Notes: generated by a model from the letters alone, not told the origin. A DNA stretch of 64,000 nucleotides from Desulfobacteraceae bacterium (GCA_024230435.1 JAAERL010001167.1:82715-146714); one strand, 5' to 3'; positions 1 through 9,441 are shown, numbered from the stretch's first letter. Translations and numbers: made by a program.

Positions 1-328
1 CCTTCAGGGATGGATTTTTTGCAAACAGATCTTTCTGCCATCGTTTACGCAGGGCCGGAATGCCAAAAGACGGGGCATAGGTTAGAGCCTCACTGGCCTT
101 TACACCGCTAATCGCCGACATGACCGAGTCAAAGCACATCGTATGGTTATTTTCCTTGGCGATGCCGATGGTGGCATTGATTTTATGAGCCATCTGCTTG
201 GCTTCAGCGCTTTGGCTCAAAATTCCTTTCGGGAAAAAAAGCTGCCGGCCAACGCTAGACAACATGCTTAAAATCGCAGGATTGGATTTCTCAATCATTT
301 GATTAAGTTCGAGGGCGAGTGGATTCAT
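1..328 (-). CDS. PLP-dependent class I/II aminotransferase, N-terminal part (cut by window edge)
   Basis: Reading the minus strand from the ATG at 328 gives an open frame of 109 codons that runs off the left edge. It begins MNPLALELNQMIEKSNP and continues with FFPKGILSQSAEAKQMA and SFGIPALRKRWQKDLF. This matches the N-terminal arm and the 'G-(I/L)-P-x-L-R' segment of fold-type I aminotransferases. The PLP lysine lies outside the window, so substrate cannot be judged. AAGG lies nine bases upstream of the ATG and may be the ribosome binding site. It is a different subfamily from the complete aminotransferase at 57071-58390. The family assignment is from N-terminal motifs only. Confidence 0.75.
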   Translation of the reverse strand, partial: MNPLALELNQMIEKSNPAILSMLSSVGRQLFFPKGILSQSAEAKQMAHKINATIGIAKENNHTMCFDSVMSAISGVKASEALTYAPSFGIPALRKRWQKDLFAKNPSLK

Positions 329-712
329 ACGTTTCAACCTTTTTTTAAAATGGAATTTAACTCAGCCTTTGTCCACGCCGAGCATTACTCAAAATCAAAA
401 AATTTTATAAACAAAACCGGAAAAAATGCCGATCCTGTGCGGACATTGCCTGACAGATCGCGTGTGAACTCATACAAGTGGACTTCAGACGTGTCAAGTC
501 TAAACCCTAACGCAAGGTAAACAGCCTAACAAAACTTAGAGCCTGTTAGACAAAATTAATAATACGAATTTGCCGCAACCGTAAATCGAATTACCAGATC
601 CGCCGTTACCGGCAGCTATAGGACTGAATTGGCAACTTGTTTTTTTTAGATGTAACGAACTTTAGCATTGATTTAAAAAAAAATGGATAAAAAATAAAGA
701 TCTGCAGCAACT
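329..712. other. Intergenic region without a recognised gene
   Basis: About 380 bases between the partial aminotransferase, which reads away to the left, and the terminator of the PxxKW gene. An open frame at 299-520 has no family resemblance, poor codon use and overlaps the start of the aminotransferase. Near 530-547 the text 'TTAGAGCCTGTTAGACAA' resembles one end of the small inverted-repeat element at 9583-9680. Nothing else was supported. Confidence 0.5.
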
Positions 713-749
713 AAAAAGCCCCGCCTTGATAAAACTAAAGGCAGGGCTT
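713..749 (-). terminator. Rho-independent terminator of the PxxKW gene
   Basis: On the minus strand the arms AAGCCCTGCCTT and AAGGCGGGGCTT pair with one non-Watson-Crick position around an 11-base loop and are followed by a short T run. It lies 20 bases after the stop codon of the gene at 770-1048, the only gene reading into it. Confidence 0.8.
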
Positions 750-769
750 AGGAGTAAAAACCATATACA

Positions 770-1048
770 TTAGCGGCTTCCCCGTTTGGATGCTTTCAGC
801 GGATTGATTTTCGCTTTTGCCGCAACAGGTTTGCTGGTAATGTGGGTTGCCAGATTGCAATTTCCGTTTTTCCATTTCTTGGCGGGTTCAGGACAAGCGG
901 TGCAGTACCACCCAGTTTCAATTTCCGATGCCCGGTTGCACCCCTGGCAGGCCTCAACCACTTCGTGGCAGAGCCCTGCATTGTAACTGCAACCTTTAGC
1001 GGTCATAAAAGTGCACTCACTGCCTTTACGAATCGTTTGACAAATCAT
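770..1048 (-). CDS. PxxKW family cysteine-rich protein
   Basis: A 92-residue protein with nine cysteines, including CHEVVEACQGCNRA and WYCTACPEPAKKWKNG. The cysteine pairs followed by P-x-x-K-W are the signature of the small PxxKW family known in sulfate-reducing and related Desulfobacterota. The family's function is unknown; the paired cysteines suggest metal binding. I chose the ATG at 1048 because GAGGTG precedes it at good spacing. A GTG three codons upstream (1057) would overlap that ribosome site. The C-terminal tail is Lys/Ala-rich and basic. The gene is monocistronic and ends in a terminator. Confidence 0.8.
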   Translation of the reverse strand: MICQTIRKGSECTFMTAKGCSYNAGLCHEVVEACQGCNRASEIETGWYCTACPEPAKKWKNGNCNLATHITSKPVAAKAKINPLKASKRGSR

Positions 1049-1127
1049 TAGTATCACCTCTTTCTATCTTGTTTTTTTGCTATCCTGCTTTTTGTTATCT
1101 TGATATAATTTGTTTTGCATAAAAACA

Positions 1128-1158
1128 GGCCAGCGTTAAAGAACATCTGGCCTTTTTT
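1128..1158. terminator. Hairpin with T tract
   Basis: GGCCAG and CTGGCC form a perfect 6-bp stem around a 13-base loop, followed by six T on the + strand. The minus strand also has a T run after the stem. No + strand gene ends nearby, so it may end transcripts leaking from the left or simply insulate kdsD. Confidence 0.5.
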
Positions 1159-1518
1159 CGCAAGTAGGGTCCGCTCGCCGTATAATCAAGTGCAATTGGG
1201 TTGTCAAGGAATTTTTCAGGCGATGATTAGTTTTGAGCTGTTTATAAAACCGGGCGGATTTAAAAATTCATTTTCTAATTTAAACCATTTCAGATACGGT
1301 TAAAAAACGGTTGCTGACAACATCGGCTGTTTGCCCCGAAGCTTTAGGCAATTTGCAGTCAAAGAATATACTAATCGCTTTAGCGATGAAAAAAATCATC
1401 CAAATTCATTGGGCCTTTGTCTTGGACCGTTCAAACCCGTTGCATCTTTGGATAACATGCTATAAAAATGTGTGCGCAGTTACCGGAAATATCACAAATT
1501 AAGGAATACAAAAAAACT
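1159..1518. promoter_or_regulatory. kdsD upstream region with a weak sigma-70-like promoter
   Basis: TTGCAT (1440-1445) and TATAAA (1461-1466) are separated by 15 bases, shorter than ideal, and point to kdsD. The rest of the stretch is AT-rich and has no gene-like frame. Confidence 0.3.
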
Positions 1519-2520
1519 ATGCCAACTCAAATCAACCAGCAGCATGTTATAGATGAAGCTATTGAGGTTCTTCGACTGGAGGCTGACAGCATTTTAAAAC
1601 TTTCAGAACGCGTCAATCATACTTTTGTTAGAATGGTTGACGCGATTTGCAGCACCAGGGGCCAGGTCATCGTGGGCGGCATCGGCAAATCTGGCAATAT
1701 TGCCAGAAAAATTTCAGCCACCTTAAACAGCACCGGCACACGATCATTTTTCCTTCACCCGGTGGAAGCCATGCATGGCGACTTGGGCATGGTAAGCCCC
1801 GATGATATTTTAATTGCCTTGTCCGCCAGCGGTGAAACCGGCGAGATGAACATTTTGCTGCCCAGCATTCGAAAAATCGGATGCACCATTGTAGCGTTTA
1901 CCGGCAATGCAAAATCGACACTTGCCCACTATAGCGATATTATCATAGATGTAAGCGTTGAACGTGAAGCCTGCCCTTTGGGACTGACCCCGACGTGCTC
2001 AACAACAGCCATGCTGGCAATGGGCGACGCCTTGGCGGTTGTTTTGATAAACTGCAAGCAATTTAAAAGTGATGATTTTAAAAAGTACCATCCCGGCGGC
2101 GCCTTAGGACAACGGTTGGCCGGAAAGGTAAGTGATATTATGCTGACCGGTAAAGCAATTCCCTCGGTGCATGTATCCACCCCTATACCTGATGCGCTTT
2201 GTGAAATGAACCGCCACAGCATCGGTGTTATTTTAATAAAGGACAATAGATGCATCCTAAAAGGTATCATCACGGATGGAGATATACGCAGGGCGGTAGC
2301 CGATGAAGTACCTATCAGCACAATGAAAGCCGATATGCTGATGACGCAAAATCCGCATCATGCAACACCGGACACACCGGCTTACGACGCGCTAAACACC
2401 ATGGAAAGATATGAAATCACAGTGCTGCCGATCACTGATAAAAACGGTAAAATTGAAGGTATTCTTCATCTGCACGATATATTGGGCAAAGGTGAATTTA
2501 AATTTAACGGTAATTATTAG
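1519..2520 (+). CDS. kdsD: Arabinose-5-phosphate isomerase (KpsF/GutQ/KdsD family)
   Basis: Converts D-ribulose 5-phosphate to D-arabinose 5-phosphate, the first step of Kdo synthesis for LPS, in the cytoplasm. The 333-residue protein has an N-terminal SIS sugar-isomerase domain (about residues 35-185) with GIGKSGNIARK, SASGETGE, the CPLGLTPTCSTTAMLA signature and KYHPGGALG. Two CBS domains follow (about 195-330), the normal architecture and length. I preferred the ATG at 1519 to one at 1468; the extra 17 residues have no counterpart in the family. waaA, which uses the Kdo product, lies just downstream on the other strand. Next comes phosphofructokinase after 26 bases, so the two may be co-transcribed. 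Confidence 0.95.
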   Translation: MPTQINQQHVIDEAIEVLRLEADSILKLSERVNHTFVRMVDAICSTRGQVIVGGIGKSGNIARKISATLNSTGTRSFFLHPVEAMHGDLGMVSPDDILIALSASGETGEMNILLPSIRKIGCTIVAFTGNAKSTLAHYSDIIIDVSVEREACPLGLTPTCSTTAMLAMGDALAVVLINCKQFKSDDFKKYHPGGALGQRLAGKVSDIMLTGKAIPSVHVSTPIPDALCEMNRHSIGVILIKDNRCILKGIITDGDIRRAVADEVPISTMKADMLMTQNPHHATPDTPAYDALNTMERYEITVLPITDKNGKIEGILHLHDILGKGEFKFNGNY

Positions 2521-2546
2521 GACTGTATTACCCGGAGGGATTTAGT

Positions 2547-3878
2547 ATGAAGGACATGTCGCTTATTGATGAAAAAAATTACACCCATATCGACAGCCTG
2601 GGAAAAACCAATATTCAATCTCCTTTGCAAACGGAATATAAAAGCCGCAACCAACCGTTTATTTCAAGTAATGATAAGATCCTGGTCCATATCCGCGACT
2701 CTGAGTTAGCAGACCTTAAAGGCCGGAATATTTCACCGCCGAGCTTCGAATTGGCCGGTCCAAGGGAAAAAATTTATTTCGATCCGAGCAAATTGCGCTG
2801 TGCATTGGTCACTTGCGGTGGATTGTGCCCGGGATTAAACGACATTATTCGATCTGTGGTTCTGGAATTGTATTATCATTACGGCGTGCGCAACATCTAT
2901 GGCATGCGCTACGGCTTACAAGGCTTTATCCCCCGTTACGGTCATGAAGTTATAGATTTGAAGCCATCTTCGGTAAGAAATATACTCGATATGGGAGGAT
3001 CAATTTTAGGCTCATCCAGAGGCCCGCAGGATATTGGTGAAATTGTTGATTGCTTAGAGCGCATGAATATCGGAATTTTATTCATAGTTGGCGGAGACGG
3101 CACTATGAATGCCGCAGGAACCATCGCCGATGAGATTCTTCAACGCAAACTCAAAATTAGTATTGTTGGAATTCCCAAGACAATCGATAACGATATTTAT
3201 TTGGTGTCCCGGTCGTTTGGTTTCGATACCGCAGTTGAAATTTCCACCCAGGCAATCATTGTAGCGCACAACGAAGCCCAAGCCTATCCGAATGGCATAG
3301 GTTTAATCAAATTAATGGGACGGTATTCCGGATTCATTGCAGCCACAGCCGCTCTGGCCCAGCAGGATGTCAACTTTGTGCTCATCCCCGAAGTTGACTT
3401 TGAATTGGAAGGTTCCCACGGTTTGTTCACTGCTCTGGAACAACGCTTGAAAGAAAGGGGCCATGCCGTTATCGTAGCTGCTGAAGGCGCCGGCCAACGA
3501 TTTTTTGAAAACGCCGATCAAGAGCATGATGAATCAGGCAATATCCGATTGAAAGACATCGGCATTTTTCTCAAAAACGCAATTATCAACCACTTTAAGT
3601 CGAAAAACACCCAAATCAATATAAAATATATCGATCCGAGCTACATAATCCGAAGCTTGCCCGCAAACGCCAACGATAGTGTATTTTGCGGCTTTTTAGG
3701 CCGCCATGCGGTCCATGCGGGCATGGCCGGCAAAACAAAACTAATTATCTCACGCTGGAACAACCATTTTGTCCACGTGCCAATGAAATCTTCTTTGGGC
3801 AAACGAAAACAAGTTTCACCCGGGGGCGAGTTGTGGTCCGCAGTGCTTGAGGCAACAGGGCAAAGGATCCTTTTGTAA
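2547..3878 (+). CDS. 6-phosphofructokinase, plant/spirochaete-like ATP type
   Basis: Phosphorylates fructose 6-phosphate in glycolysis. The 443-residue protein contains TCGGLCPGLNDIIRS (about 90), GGDGT (about 182-186), IPKTIDNDI (about 209-217) and MGRYSGFIA. In this clade Gly after GGD suggests ATP rather than pyrophosphate as phosphoryl donor, while the Lys in PKTIDND is shared with the PPi-dependent enzymes; biochemical confirmation would be needed. An N-terminal extension of about 85 residues precedes the catalytic fold. GGAGGG at 2535-2540 supports the start. With the aldolase at 8128-9414 it gives two consecutive glycolytic steps in the window. Confidence 0.9.
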   Translation: MKDMSLIDEKNYTHIDSLGKTNIQSPLQTEYKSRNQPFISSNDKILVHIRDSELADLKGRNISPPSFELAGPREKIYFDPSKLRCALVTCGGLCPGLNDIIRSVVLELYYHYGVRNIYGMRYGLQGFIPRYGHEVIDLKPSSVRNILDMGGSILGSSRGPQDIGEIVDCLERMNIGILFIVGGDGTMNAAGTIADEILQRKLKISIVGIPKTIDNDIYLVSRSFGFDTAVEISTQAIIVAHNEAQAYPNGIGLIKLMGRYSGFIAATAALAQQDVNFVLIPEVDFELEGSHGLFTALEQRLKERGHAVIVAAEGAGQRFFENADQEHDESGNIRLKDIGIFLKNAIINHFKSKNTQINIKYIDPSYIIRSLPANANDSVFCGFLGRHAVHAGMAGKTKLIISRWNNHFVHVPMKSSLGKRKQVSPGGELWSAVLEATGQRILL

Positions 3879-3937
3879 ATCTAAATAGGCGCTATTCAAA
3901 CTTGCCGATTTTACCGAACCCGCCGATACGGGTTTGC

Positions 3938-5254
3938 TCAATCTTGCAGTAACCGGCAAACCATCAGTGCATGTTTTTTAGCCGCACCCTGGTGAAGATA
4001 AACAGCATCGCGAGCCGCCTGACCAGCCAAGGCGGCTTTTTCAGGAAATTTAAGCCAATGAATCGCCGTATCGGCCATATCCCGAGCATTGTTCACCATA
4101 ACTCCGCCGCCGGCCTTTTCAATAAGATCACGGGCCTCCTGGAAATCTTCCATTGATGGTCCGAACATAACAGGCTTGGCCAGCCAGGCGGGTTCAAGCA
4201 CATTTTGTCCGCCTTTTGGAACAAGGCTGCCACCGCAAAAAACAAAATCGGCGGCGCCATACGTTTTGGCCAATTCTCCGATAGTATCCAAAACAACGAC
4301 AGGCCCTGGCCGCTTAGATGAAGAATATTTAGATGAAGAACGCGCCAATCCGGTTCTCAATTGATAATTCAATCCCTTTTCCCGAAGGTGTTGCTCAATG
4401 ATGCGTGTCCGCTGAATATGCCGCGGAGCAAGAATAAGAAGGGTTTTGGGAAATATTCGCCGAATGGATAAAAAAGCATCGATGACAAATTCTTCCTCAA
4501 AGTGGCGCGTGCTTCCGGCGACGAATACAGGTGTAGTCTCATCAATATGATAAAGGGCTTTTACATGATTTATATCATCGGTATCTGCACGGATAAGGCA
4601 ATCAAATTTTGCGTTTCCATTGACACACATTCGATGCGCGGATGCTCCCAGCGAACCGATACGCTTCATGTCCGCCTCTGAAATCATGCTCAAAGCGTCA
4701 AGATGATCTAACGTGTAGCGCAGCAAAGGACGAATTTTATGATAGCCGCTTATGGTCCTGGCGGAAATACGCCCGTTGAGCAAGACCGTCCTGACCCCCA
4801 TTTTGTGAGCGTTCACAATCATATTCGGCCACAACTCGGTCTCAAGAAGGCCCAATACCCGTGGCCGAACTAATTGCAACGCCCTTTTTGTGGACAAATT
4901 CAGATCAAAGGGAGCATAAAAACACACCGCCCATTGACCGGCCGTATCAACAGCGTGTTTTTGCCCCTGCTCTGTTGATGTGGATAATGCAATCCGGCAT
5001 TCGGGCAGCATTTGTTTCAAAGCCCTAATGATTGCCGCAGCCACATTTACCTCACCTACGGAAACCGCATGCAGCCATACATCAAAATTGTTCCGGAAAT
5101 CATAACGCAATGGTTTTGGATAAACGCCAAGCCTCTGATAGAGCCACGACCGCCGCCTGCCCAGTAAAGCATAACGGAGCCACAGCGAAGGGATCAAAGC
5201 GCAAGCACAAAGGTTTGCGAACAAATTATAGGCCAGATGTATAGCAGAACTCAT
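3938..5254 (-). CDS. waaA: 3-deoxy-D-manno-octulosonic acid (Kdo) transferase
   Basis: Transfers Kdo from CMP-Kdo to lipid A precursor at the inner membrane. The 438-residue protein has an N-terminal membrane anchor (about 8-26), the acceptor motif VGEVNVAAA (about 66) and LLETELWPN (about 138), whose glutamates are catalytic in the family. The GT-B C-terminal half contains VAGSTRHFEEE, ILAPRH, FCGGSLVPKGGQNVLEPA and FGPSMEDFQE. Length is typical. Its ATG overlaps the TGA of the upstream lipoprotein gene in an ATGA junction, so the two are translationally coupled. Confidence 0.95.
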   Translation of the reverse strand: MSSAIHLAYNLFANLCACALIPSLWLRYALLGRRRSWLYQRLGVYPKPLRYDFRNNFDVWLHAVSVGEVNVAAAIIRALKQMLPECRIALSTSTEQGQKHAVDTAGQWAVCFYAPFDLNLSTKRALQLVRPRVLGLLETELWPNMIVNAHKMGVRTVLLNGRISARTISGYHKIRPLLRYTLDHLDALSMISEADMKRIGSLGASAHRMCVNGNAKFDCLIRADTDDINHVKALYHIDETTPVFVAGSTRHFEEEFVIDAFLSIRRIFPKTLLILAPRHIQRTRIIEQHLREKGLNYQLRTGLARSSSKYSSSKRPGPVVVLDTIGELAKTYGAADFVFCGGSLVPKGGQNVLEPAWLAKPVMFGPSMEDFQEARDLIEKAGGGVMVNNARDMADTAIHWLKFPEKAALAGQAARDAVYLHQGAAKKHALMVCRLLQD

Positions 5255-7317
5255 GGCTGGCTCAATTCAACAAAGCGGCCTTGCTTGACTTGCAGCAGTG
5301 TGAGATATTTTATTGCCTCGCCTGTGTCGGTGAAAAGCGTTTCGCCGGTTACGCCCTCTTGGAAATGGGTTTGAGATAAGGCATCCCGGAACGAGTTGCG
5401 CAGCTTTATGTCTGGCTGGGCAAAAATGCCAAACAAAAGCTTGGCCGTATCAAAAGCATAGGCTTCAATAATGCCCGGCTCCTGATCGTAGACTTGCTGA
5501 TAAGTCTCAATAAACTTGCGTATAATGGGCGATTTGCTGTCTTTGAAAAAGCCGTCCGCCAAAATTGCATGATCAATGTAGTCATTTGACATATCGATCA
5601 ATTTTTTTGAATGCCACAAATTGGTGCCTGCCAAATAAATATCTCTGATGTCATGGTAGGCCAACTGCGGAATAATGAGCCCGGCTTTTTTGGGCGCATC
5701 AGGGATAAACAGCACGTCGAAATCAACGGCAGGCTCTTGGCTGCCGCTGCTGCGGGACCGCCCAATGGCAGGGCCGCGTGTGCGGTCCTGATCCGGCTGC
5801 TGGAAATAAAGCCCGGTAAGCCGCCCCACCGGGTCCGGCAAAACTCTTTCAAGCCGATTCTTGGATTTAATCATTTTATCAACATAGGGATCATCCCGAA
5901 CACGTACTACAGAAGCAGTTTGTAAATCCTTTGGAAATTTGTAATTCAGTCCCACCAGCTTTCTGATCGGCTCGGCAAAATCGGTATTTTGGGGATTATA
6001 GGCCTCTATACCCACAACATGCCCCCCCTGGTGGGCAATCTCATCCCAAAAAAGCTTCATAAACCTTTTCCCATAGGGTTCATTGGGGTACAAAATGGCA
6101 AACTCATTGAGTCCGAGGCTATTGATAAAATAGTCAGCCAGGGTCTTTACCTGGTTTTTCGGTGTAATAAAGTGACGGAAAATATAATTTCCGATCAACG
6201 GAACATCCGCTTTCTGGGTAATCGTCAGCATTGGAATGTGCAGGCGTTGGGCCTCCCGTGCCGCTTCGGCAGCCGTGATTATCGGCCCTATAATAGCGCC
6301 TACCTTGGCAGCGGCAAGTTCGCGCACCAGCTGAACCGATCTGCTGGGATTCGAAGCGGTGTCTTTTATGACCAATCTAATTGGTACAGGCGTCTCACCG
6401 CCCTTGCTTGTCCCCAAAGCCAGCTCTATACCATTTAGGGCCCGCTTTCCATAAAGTTCATACGGTCCGGTCAGCGGCAATAAAACACCAACGGTGTATG
6501 GGGCAAAGCTCAGATAACGGGTTAATTTTACTGCAAACTCGCGAGCCTTACCGGCATTTATATGATTAGGGTAGGATTCTAAAAAAACAGTTATAATATC
6601 AAGCGCGTTATCGTATTTTCCACCCTCTGTCAGAACGACAGCATACCGGTACATCAGCAGACTTCTGATCTCATCCTCTTTAATACCATCCCAAACGTCT
6701 TCAATATCCTCGAGTCTGAGCTGATTGATGGTTGCATTGACCTGGCTGAACCGGGCCAGCCTCTCTTCATCTGATGAAAACTGGAAAAGCTTATATTCAA
6801 CGTTTAGCAATTTTCCAATTTTTCCTGTAGCGCGATAGATACTCGACAGCCGGTCATAAAACTTCTGGCGCATGTTCTCCGGCACTTCTTCACTCATCAC
6901 AATATCAGCCATTGCCTCAGCCTCTGCAAACTGCTCATTATCAAGATAGATGTCCAGCAGTGCAAGCTGAGTCTGTTTTTTAAATTTACTGTCGGGATGT
7001 TCGTTAAGCAGGCGCCAAAAAAACGCGGTGGCGGCATCCCTTTCTCCCTGTATAAGATAAATAGAACCAATTTTCCAATTCGCCTGATCTACACGGGGCC
7101 CCTGCGGGTATTGAGCGATGTAGTTTGCAAAACCGGCCATGGCCTGGGACCAAGCCTTTTGCGCATAAAAGGATTCAGCCGTTCTGAACAACGGCTCACC
7201 GGGCGCGTTAGGATCCGGGTCGCCGGGCTGAACCGTTGAAATCAGCGGTTTTGGCGCACAAGATACAATTATCAAACAAATCAAGAAGAAAAACTTATAT
7301 ATAAAACGAATTATCAT
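5251..7317 (-). CDS. LpoA/LppC-like lipoprotein: TPR domain plus periplasmic-binding domain
   Basis: A 688-residue protein with a lipoprotein signal peptide ending LIIVSCAPK (lipidated Cys about 20). TPR-like helices follow, with the FYAQKAWSQAMAGF and FAEAEAMADIVMS regions (about 45-250). From about 275 comes a type I periplasmic-binding fold: VGVLLPLTGPYELYGKRALNG, VGAIIGPI and AILYPNEPYGKRFM. This layout matches penicillin-binding-protein activator lipoproteins such as LpoA, or branched-chain-type binding proteins fused to TPRs. A role in envelope assembly is inferred from architecture and coupling to waaA. No ABC transporter genes are nearby, which argues against solute import. Confidence 0.8.
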   Translation of the reverse strand: MIIRFIYKFFFLICLIIVSCAPKPLISTVQPGDPDPNAPGEPLFRTAESFYAQKAWSQAMAGFANYIAQYPQGPRVDQANWKIGSIYLIQGERDAATAFFWRLLNEHPDSKFKKQTQLALLDIYLDNEQFAEAEAMADIVMSEEVPENMRQKFYDRLSSIYRATGKIGKLLNVEYKLFQFSSDEERLARFSQVNATINQLRLEDIEDVWDGIKEDEIRSLLMYRYAVVLTEGGKYDNALDIITVFLESYPNHINAGKAREFAVKLTRYLSFAPYTVGVLLPLTGPYELYGKRALNGIELALGTSKGGETPVPIRLVIKDTASNPSRSVQLVRELAAAKVGAIIGPIITAAEAAREAQRLHIPMLTITQKADVPLIGNYIFRHFITPKNQVKTLADYFINSLGLNEFAILYPNEPYGKRFMKLFWDEIAHQGGHVVGIEAYNPQNTDFAEPIRKLVGLNYKFPKDLQTASVVRVRDDPYVDKMIKSKNRLERVLPDPVGRLTGLYFQQPDQDRTRGPAIGRSRSSGSQEPAVDFDVLFIPDAPKKAGLIIPQLAYHDIRDIYLAGTNLWHSKKLIDMSNDYIDHAILADGFFKDSKSPIIRKFIETYQQVYDQEPGIIEAYAFDTAKLLFGIFAQPDIKLRNSFRDALSQTHFQEGVTGETLFTDTGEAIKYLTLLQVKQGRFVELSQP

Positions 7318-7386
7318 AGGGAATATTTCATCCTTTTTGAAAACAAGACGGCTTATCCTGAGTTGAACTTATCCTTGATAAACTAT

Positions 7387-7424
7387 CTAATCCTAATGCC
7401 GTGGCCTAATCCTAATGCCGTGGC
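7387..7424. repeat. Tandem duplication of a 19-bp unit
   Basis: The unit CTAATCCTAATGCCGTGGC occurs twice back to back in the spacer between the divergent lipoprotein and DUF4124 genes. No function is evident; it looks like a recent slip duplication. Confidence 0.85.
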
Positions 7425-7476
7425 CAATTTACACCAAAACAAAAGAATGTAAAACCATTAATTTATCTCACATCGC

Positions 7477-7506
7477 TTGACAGTATTGCCGATAAGACCG
7501 TATATT
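7477..7506 (+). promoter_or_regulatory. Near-consensus sigma-70 promoter
   Basis: TTGACA (7477-7482), an 18-base spacer and TATATT (7501-7506). Transcription would start near 7513, leaving a leader of about 45 bases before the ATG at 7558. This placement excludes any start codon at 7477. Confidence 0.75.
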
Positions 7507-7557
7507 GACTTAATTATTATGAACAAATACGCTTTATACAGCAAAAGGCGGCTCAAC

Positions 7558-8061
7558 ATGAAATACAAGTTAATCTTTATGGTTATGGGATTCATAACCA
7601 TTATGGGATTTACTGCGCCAGCATATCCGGAATTTTACCGTTATGTTGATAAACACGGCAACACAATGTTTACCGACGATATAAGTAATGTGCCTGTCGG
7701 CCAGCGCGCCAAGGTTAAAGCCTATGAAGAATCGCCTACATCACTAACGTCGGATACTGAAAAAACACAAGAAGAGCAAAAGCAATCGGCTGCTTCACAA
7801 ACATCCGGTTTTAAAGATAAAGAAGCCGAACGGCAACGATTGGAGAGCCAAAAAAAAGCTCTCACACTTGAAAAAGATGCTCTAATGGCGGAGCGGATTA
7901 AGCTGGATGAAGAAAAAAACCAGGTTATCACTAGAACTCAGATCAAAGCTTACAATGAAAAAATTATTAAACTCAATAAACGTATCGAGACATTTGAAGA
8001 AAAGCTCAAAGCCCACAATGCTCAAATAGAGGCTTTTGAAAAAAGTATTAAATCCCAATAG
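7558..8061 (+). CDS. Secreted DUF4124-like protein with coiled coil
   Basis: 167 residues from the ATG at 7558, preceded by AAAGGCGG at about eight bases. A signal peptide (MKYKLIFMVMGFITIMGF...) is followed by EFYRYVDKHGNTMFTDD, the characteristic 'Y+W/Y-D-x-x-G-x-x-x-F-T-D' core of DUF4124. Residues about 75-165 are a charged Lys/Glu coiled coil rich in Gln. An in-frame ATG at 7519 would hide the signal peptide behind 13 extra residues and lacks a ribosome site. Exported, function unknown; the family often occurs as small periplasmic proteins. Confidence 0.75.
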   Translation: MKYKLIFMVMGFITIMGFTAPAYPEFYRYVDKHGNTMFTDDISNVPVGQRAKVKAYEESPTSLTSDTEKTQEEQKQSAASQTSGFKDKEAERQRLESQKKALTLEKDALMAERIKLDEEKNQVITRTQIKAYNEKIIKLNKRIETFEEKLKAHNAQIEAFEKSIKSQ

Positions 8062-8127
8062 CAAAAAATGCTCGTCCGCCAAATCAGGATAGGCATTGTA
8101 ATGATTGTTGTTTAAGGAGGAATATTT

Positions 8128-9414
8128 ATGACGAAAATCCCAGATGCCATATTCAAACAAGCTTTGAATATAGGCCGGCCGCCCAATATTAAAAAGCTGT
8201 TTCCAAACTCCAAGGCGCTGATCATCAGCGGCAAGTTTATCGATATGGCAATGCTGACAAAAGGCAACGCCATCACCATCGCAGCTAATGCAAGGAGCTC
8301 CTTTGTTATCCGTGGCGTCTTAAAAGCCGCACAGCGCGTCAATTCCGCACTTATTATTGAAATCGCCAAATCCGAAGGCGGTTCAGACGCCTATTGCTCC
8401 ACAAATTATTGGAATATTGCCCGCAGAGTTGACGCATTTTGCAACGAATTAAACATCACCGTTCCGGTTGCCGTACATGCAGATCACTACGGAATCAAAA
8501 ACCGGGAAGATATTGAAAAAGCCAAAGTTGAAATTCCATCAATTTTCGATGCCGGCATTACATCCATTGCCGTTGACGCATCCCATATGCCCGATGACCA
8601 AAACCTGCTGGCCAGCATTGAACTTAACGCCCAGATTCCCGAGTGGGCTTCCCTTGAAACAGAAGTTGGTGAAATTAAAGGCAAATTTGGACTCAGCACC
8701 GTTGAGGAAGCGTTGTTTTTAATCCAGGGATTGAATGCCCATCATATTTTCCCTAACTGGATCGCCTTGAACAACGGGACAATTCATGGCATCGAGGCCA
8801 GCGGCCAGGGAATTCAGGTGGAATTAACCGCCGAAATACATAAAGCCCTTAAACCCTATAATATTTCCGGAGCACAACATGGCACCTCCGGCAACAGCTC
8901 CGAACGGCTGCGCCAGATAGCCACTCAGACCCGAACCACCAAAGCAAATGTTGCAACAGCGCTGCAAATGGTTTCATGGGGATTGGAAGTTAATGATTTC
9001 GGTAATGCGATACTGGACAAAAACGGCGAATTCAAAAAAGTAAAAAATGAAGGCGTCAGTGAACAGTTGTGGGAACAGATGAAGTCCTACGCCGACAAGC
9101 AAAGCTGGAAGGGCGGCAACTATAAAAAGCTCAATTTGCCATTTGAAAACAAGCTGCTGGCGCAACCCGAAAAAATTCGGAACCGGATGGTTGATCGGGT
9201 TGAAGCATTTGTTTACGACATGTTGGCCAATGTATTTAACAGTCAGGACACTGCCTCAATTGTCGTGGATGACATTCTTAAAGCTGGATCTTATGATCCT
9301 GTCCAACAAGCTGAACCAATTGAGAATAAAGAAGAATGGACACCTGAAAAAATCCGCGAAAAAGCAAAAAGCATCACCAGCGATAAGGGCCCGGACGGGG
9401 ATTTTGACGATTAA
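8128..9414 (+). CDS. fba: Class II fructose-bisphosphate aldolase
   Basis: A zinc-dependent aldolase cleaving fructose 1,6-bisphosphate. The 428-residue protein has VPVAVHADHYG with zinc ligand His, IDASH-type VDASHMPDDQN, LETEVGEI, GTIHGIEA and SGAQHGTSG motifs in the expected order. It belongs to the longer class II subgroup, with an extra C-terminal helical region ending in an acidic tail. TAAGGAGG at 8113-8120 is a strong ribosome site. The stop codon TAA lies inside the first bases of a dispersed repeat (9411-9441), so the insertion point may define the C terminus. Confidence 0.93.
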   Translation: MTKIPDAIFKQALNIGRPPNIKKLFPNSKALIISGKFIDMAMLTKGNAITIAANARSSFVIRGVLKAAQRVNSALIIEIAKSEGGSDAYCSTNYWNIARRVDAFCNELNITVPVAVHADHYGIKNREDIEKAKVEIPSIFDAGITSIAVDASHMPDDQNLLASIELNAQIPEWASLETEVGEIKGKFGLSTVEEALFLIQGLNAHHIFPNWIALNNGTIHGIEASGQGIQVELTAEIHKALKPYNISGAQHGTSGNSSERLRQIATQTRTTKANVATALQMVSWGLEVNDFGNAILDKNGEFKKVKNEGVSEQLWEQMKSYADKQSWKGGNYKKLNLPFENKLLAQPEKIRNRMVDRVEAFVYDMLANVFNSQDTASIVVDDILKAGSYDPVQQAEPIENKEEWTPEKIREKAKSITSDKGPDGDFDD

Positions 9415-9441
9415 GGCGATTGGCGGAAAAGAATATACCAC
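9411..9441. repeat. Half-copy of dispersed palindromic repeat family 1
   Basis: Starts TTAAGGCGATTGGCGG and continues AAAAGAATATACCAC, matching one terminus of the full copies at 10364, 21400, 28519, 31293 and 38031. Similarity is lost after about 31 bases. It overlaps the aldolase stop codon. Confidence 0.8.

Noticed and set aside
786..1051. Open frames on the + strand opposite the PxxKW gene
   Set aside because: Antisense shadows of a cysteine-rich gene with a ribosome site and terminator; no family resemblance.
4089..4364. + strand frame of 91 codons inside waaA
   Set aside because: Antisense to conserved Kdo-transferase motifs.
7488..7495. GCCGATAA, a sigma-28 -10 match, upstream of the DUF4124 gene
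   Set aside because: It lies in the spacer of a near-consensus sigma-70 promoter and has no sigma-28 -35 at the right distance.
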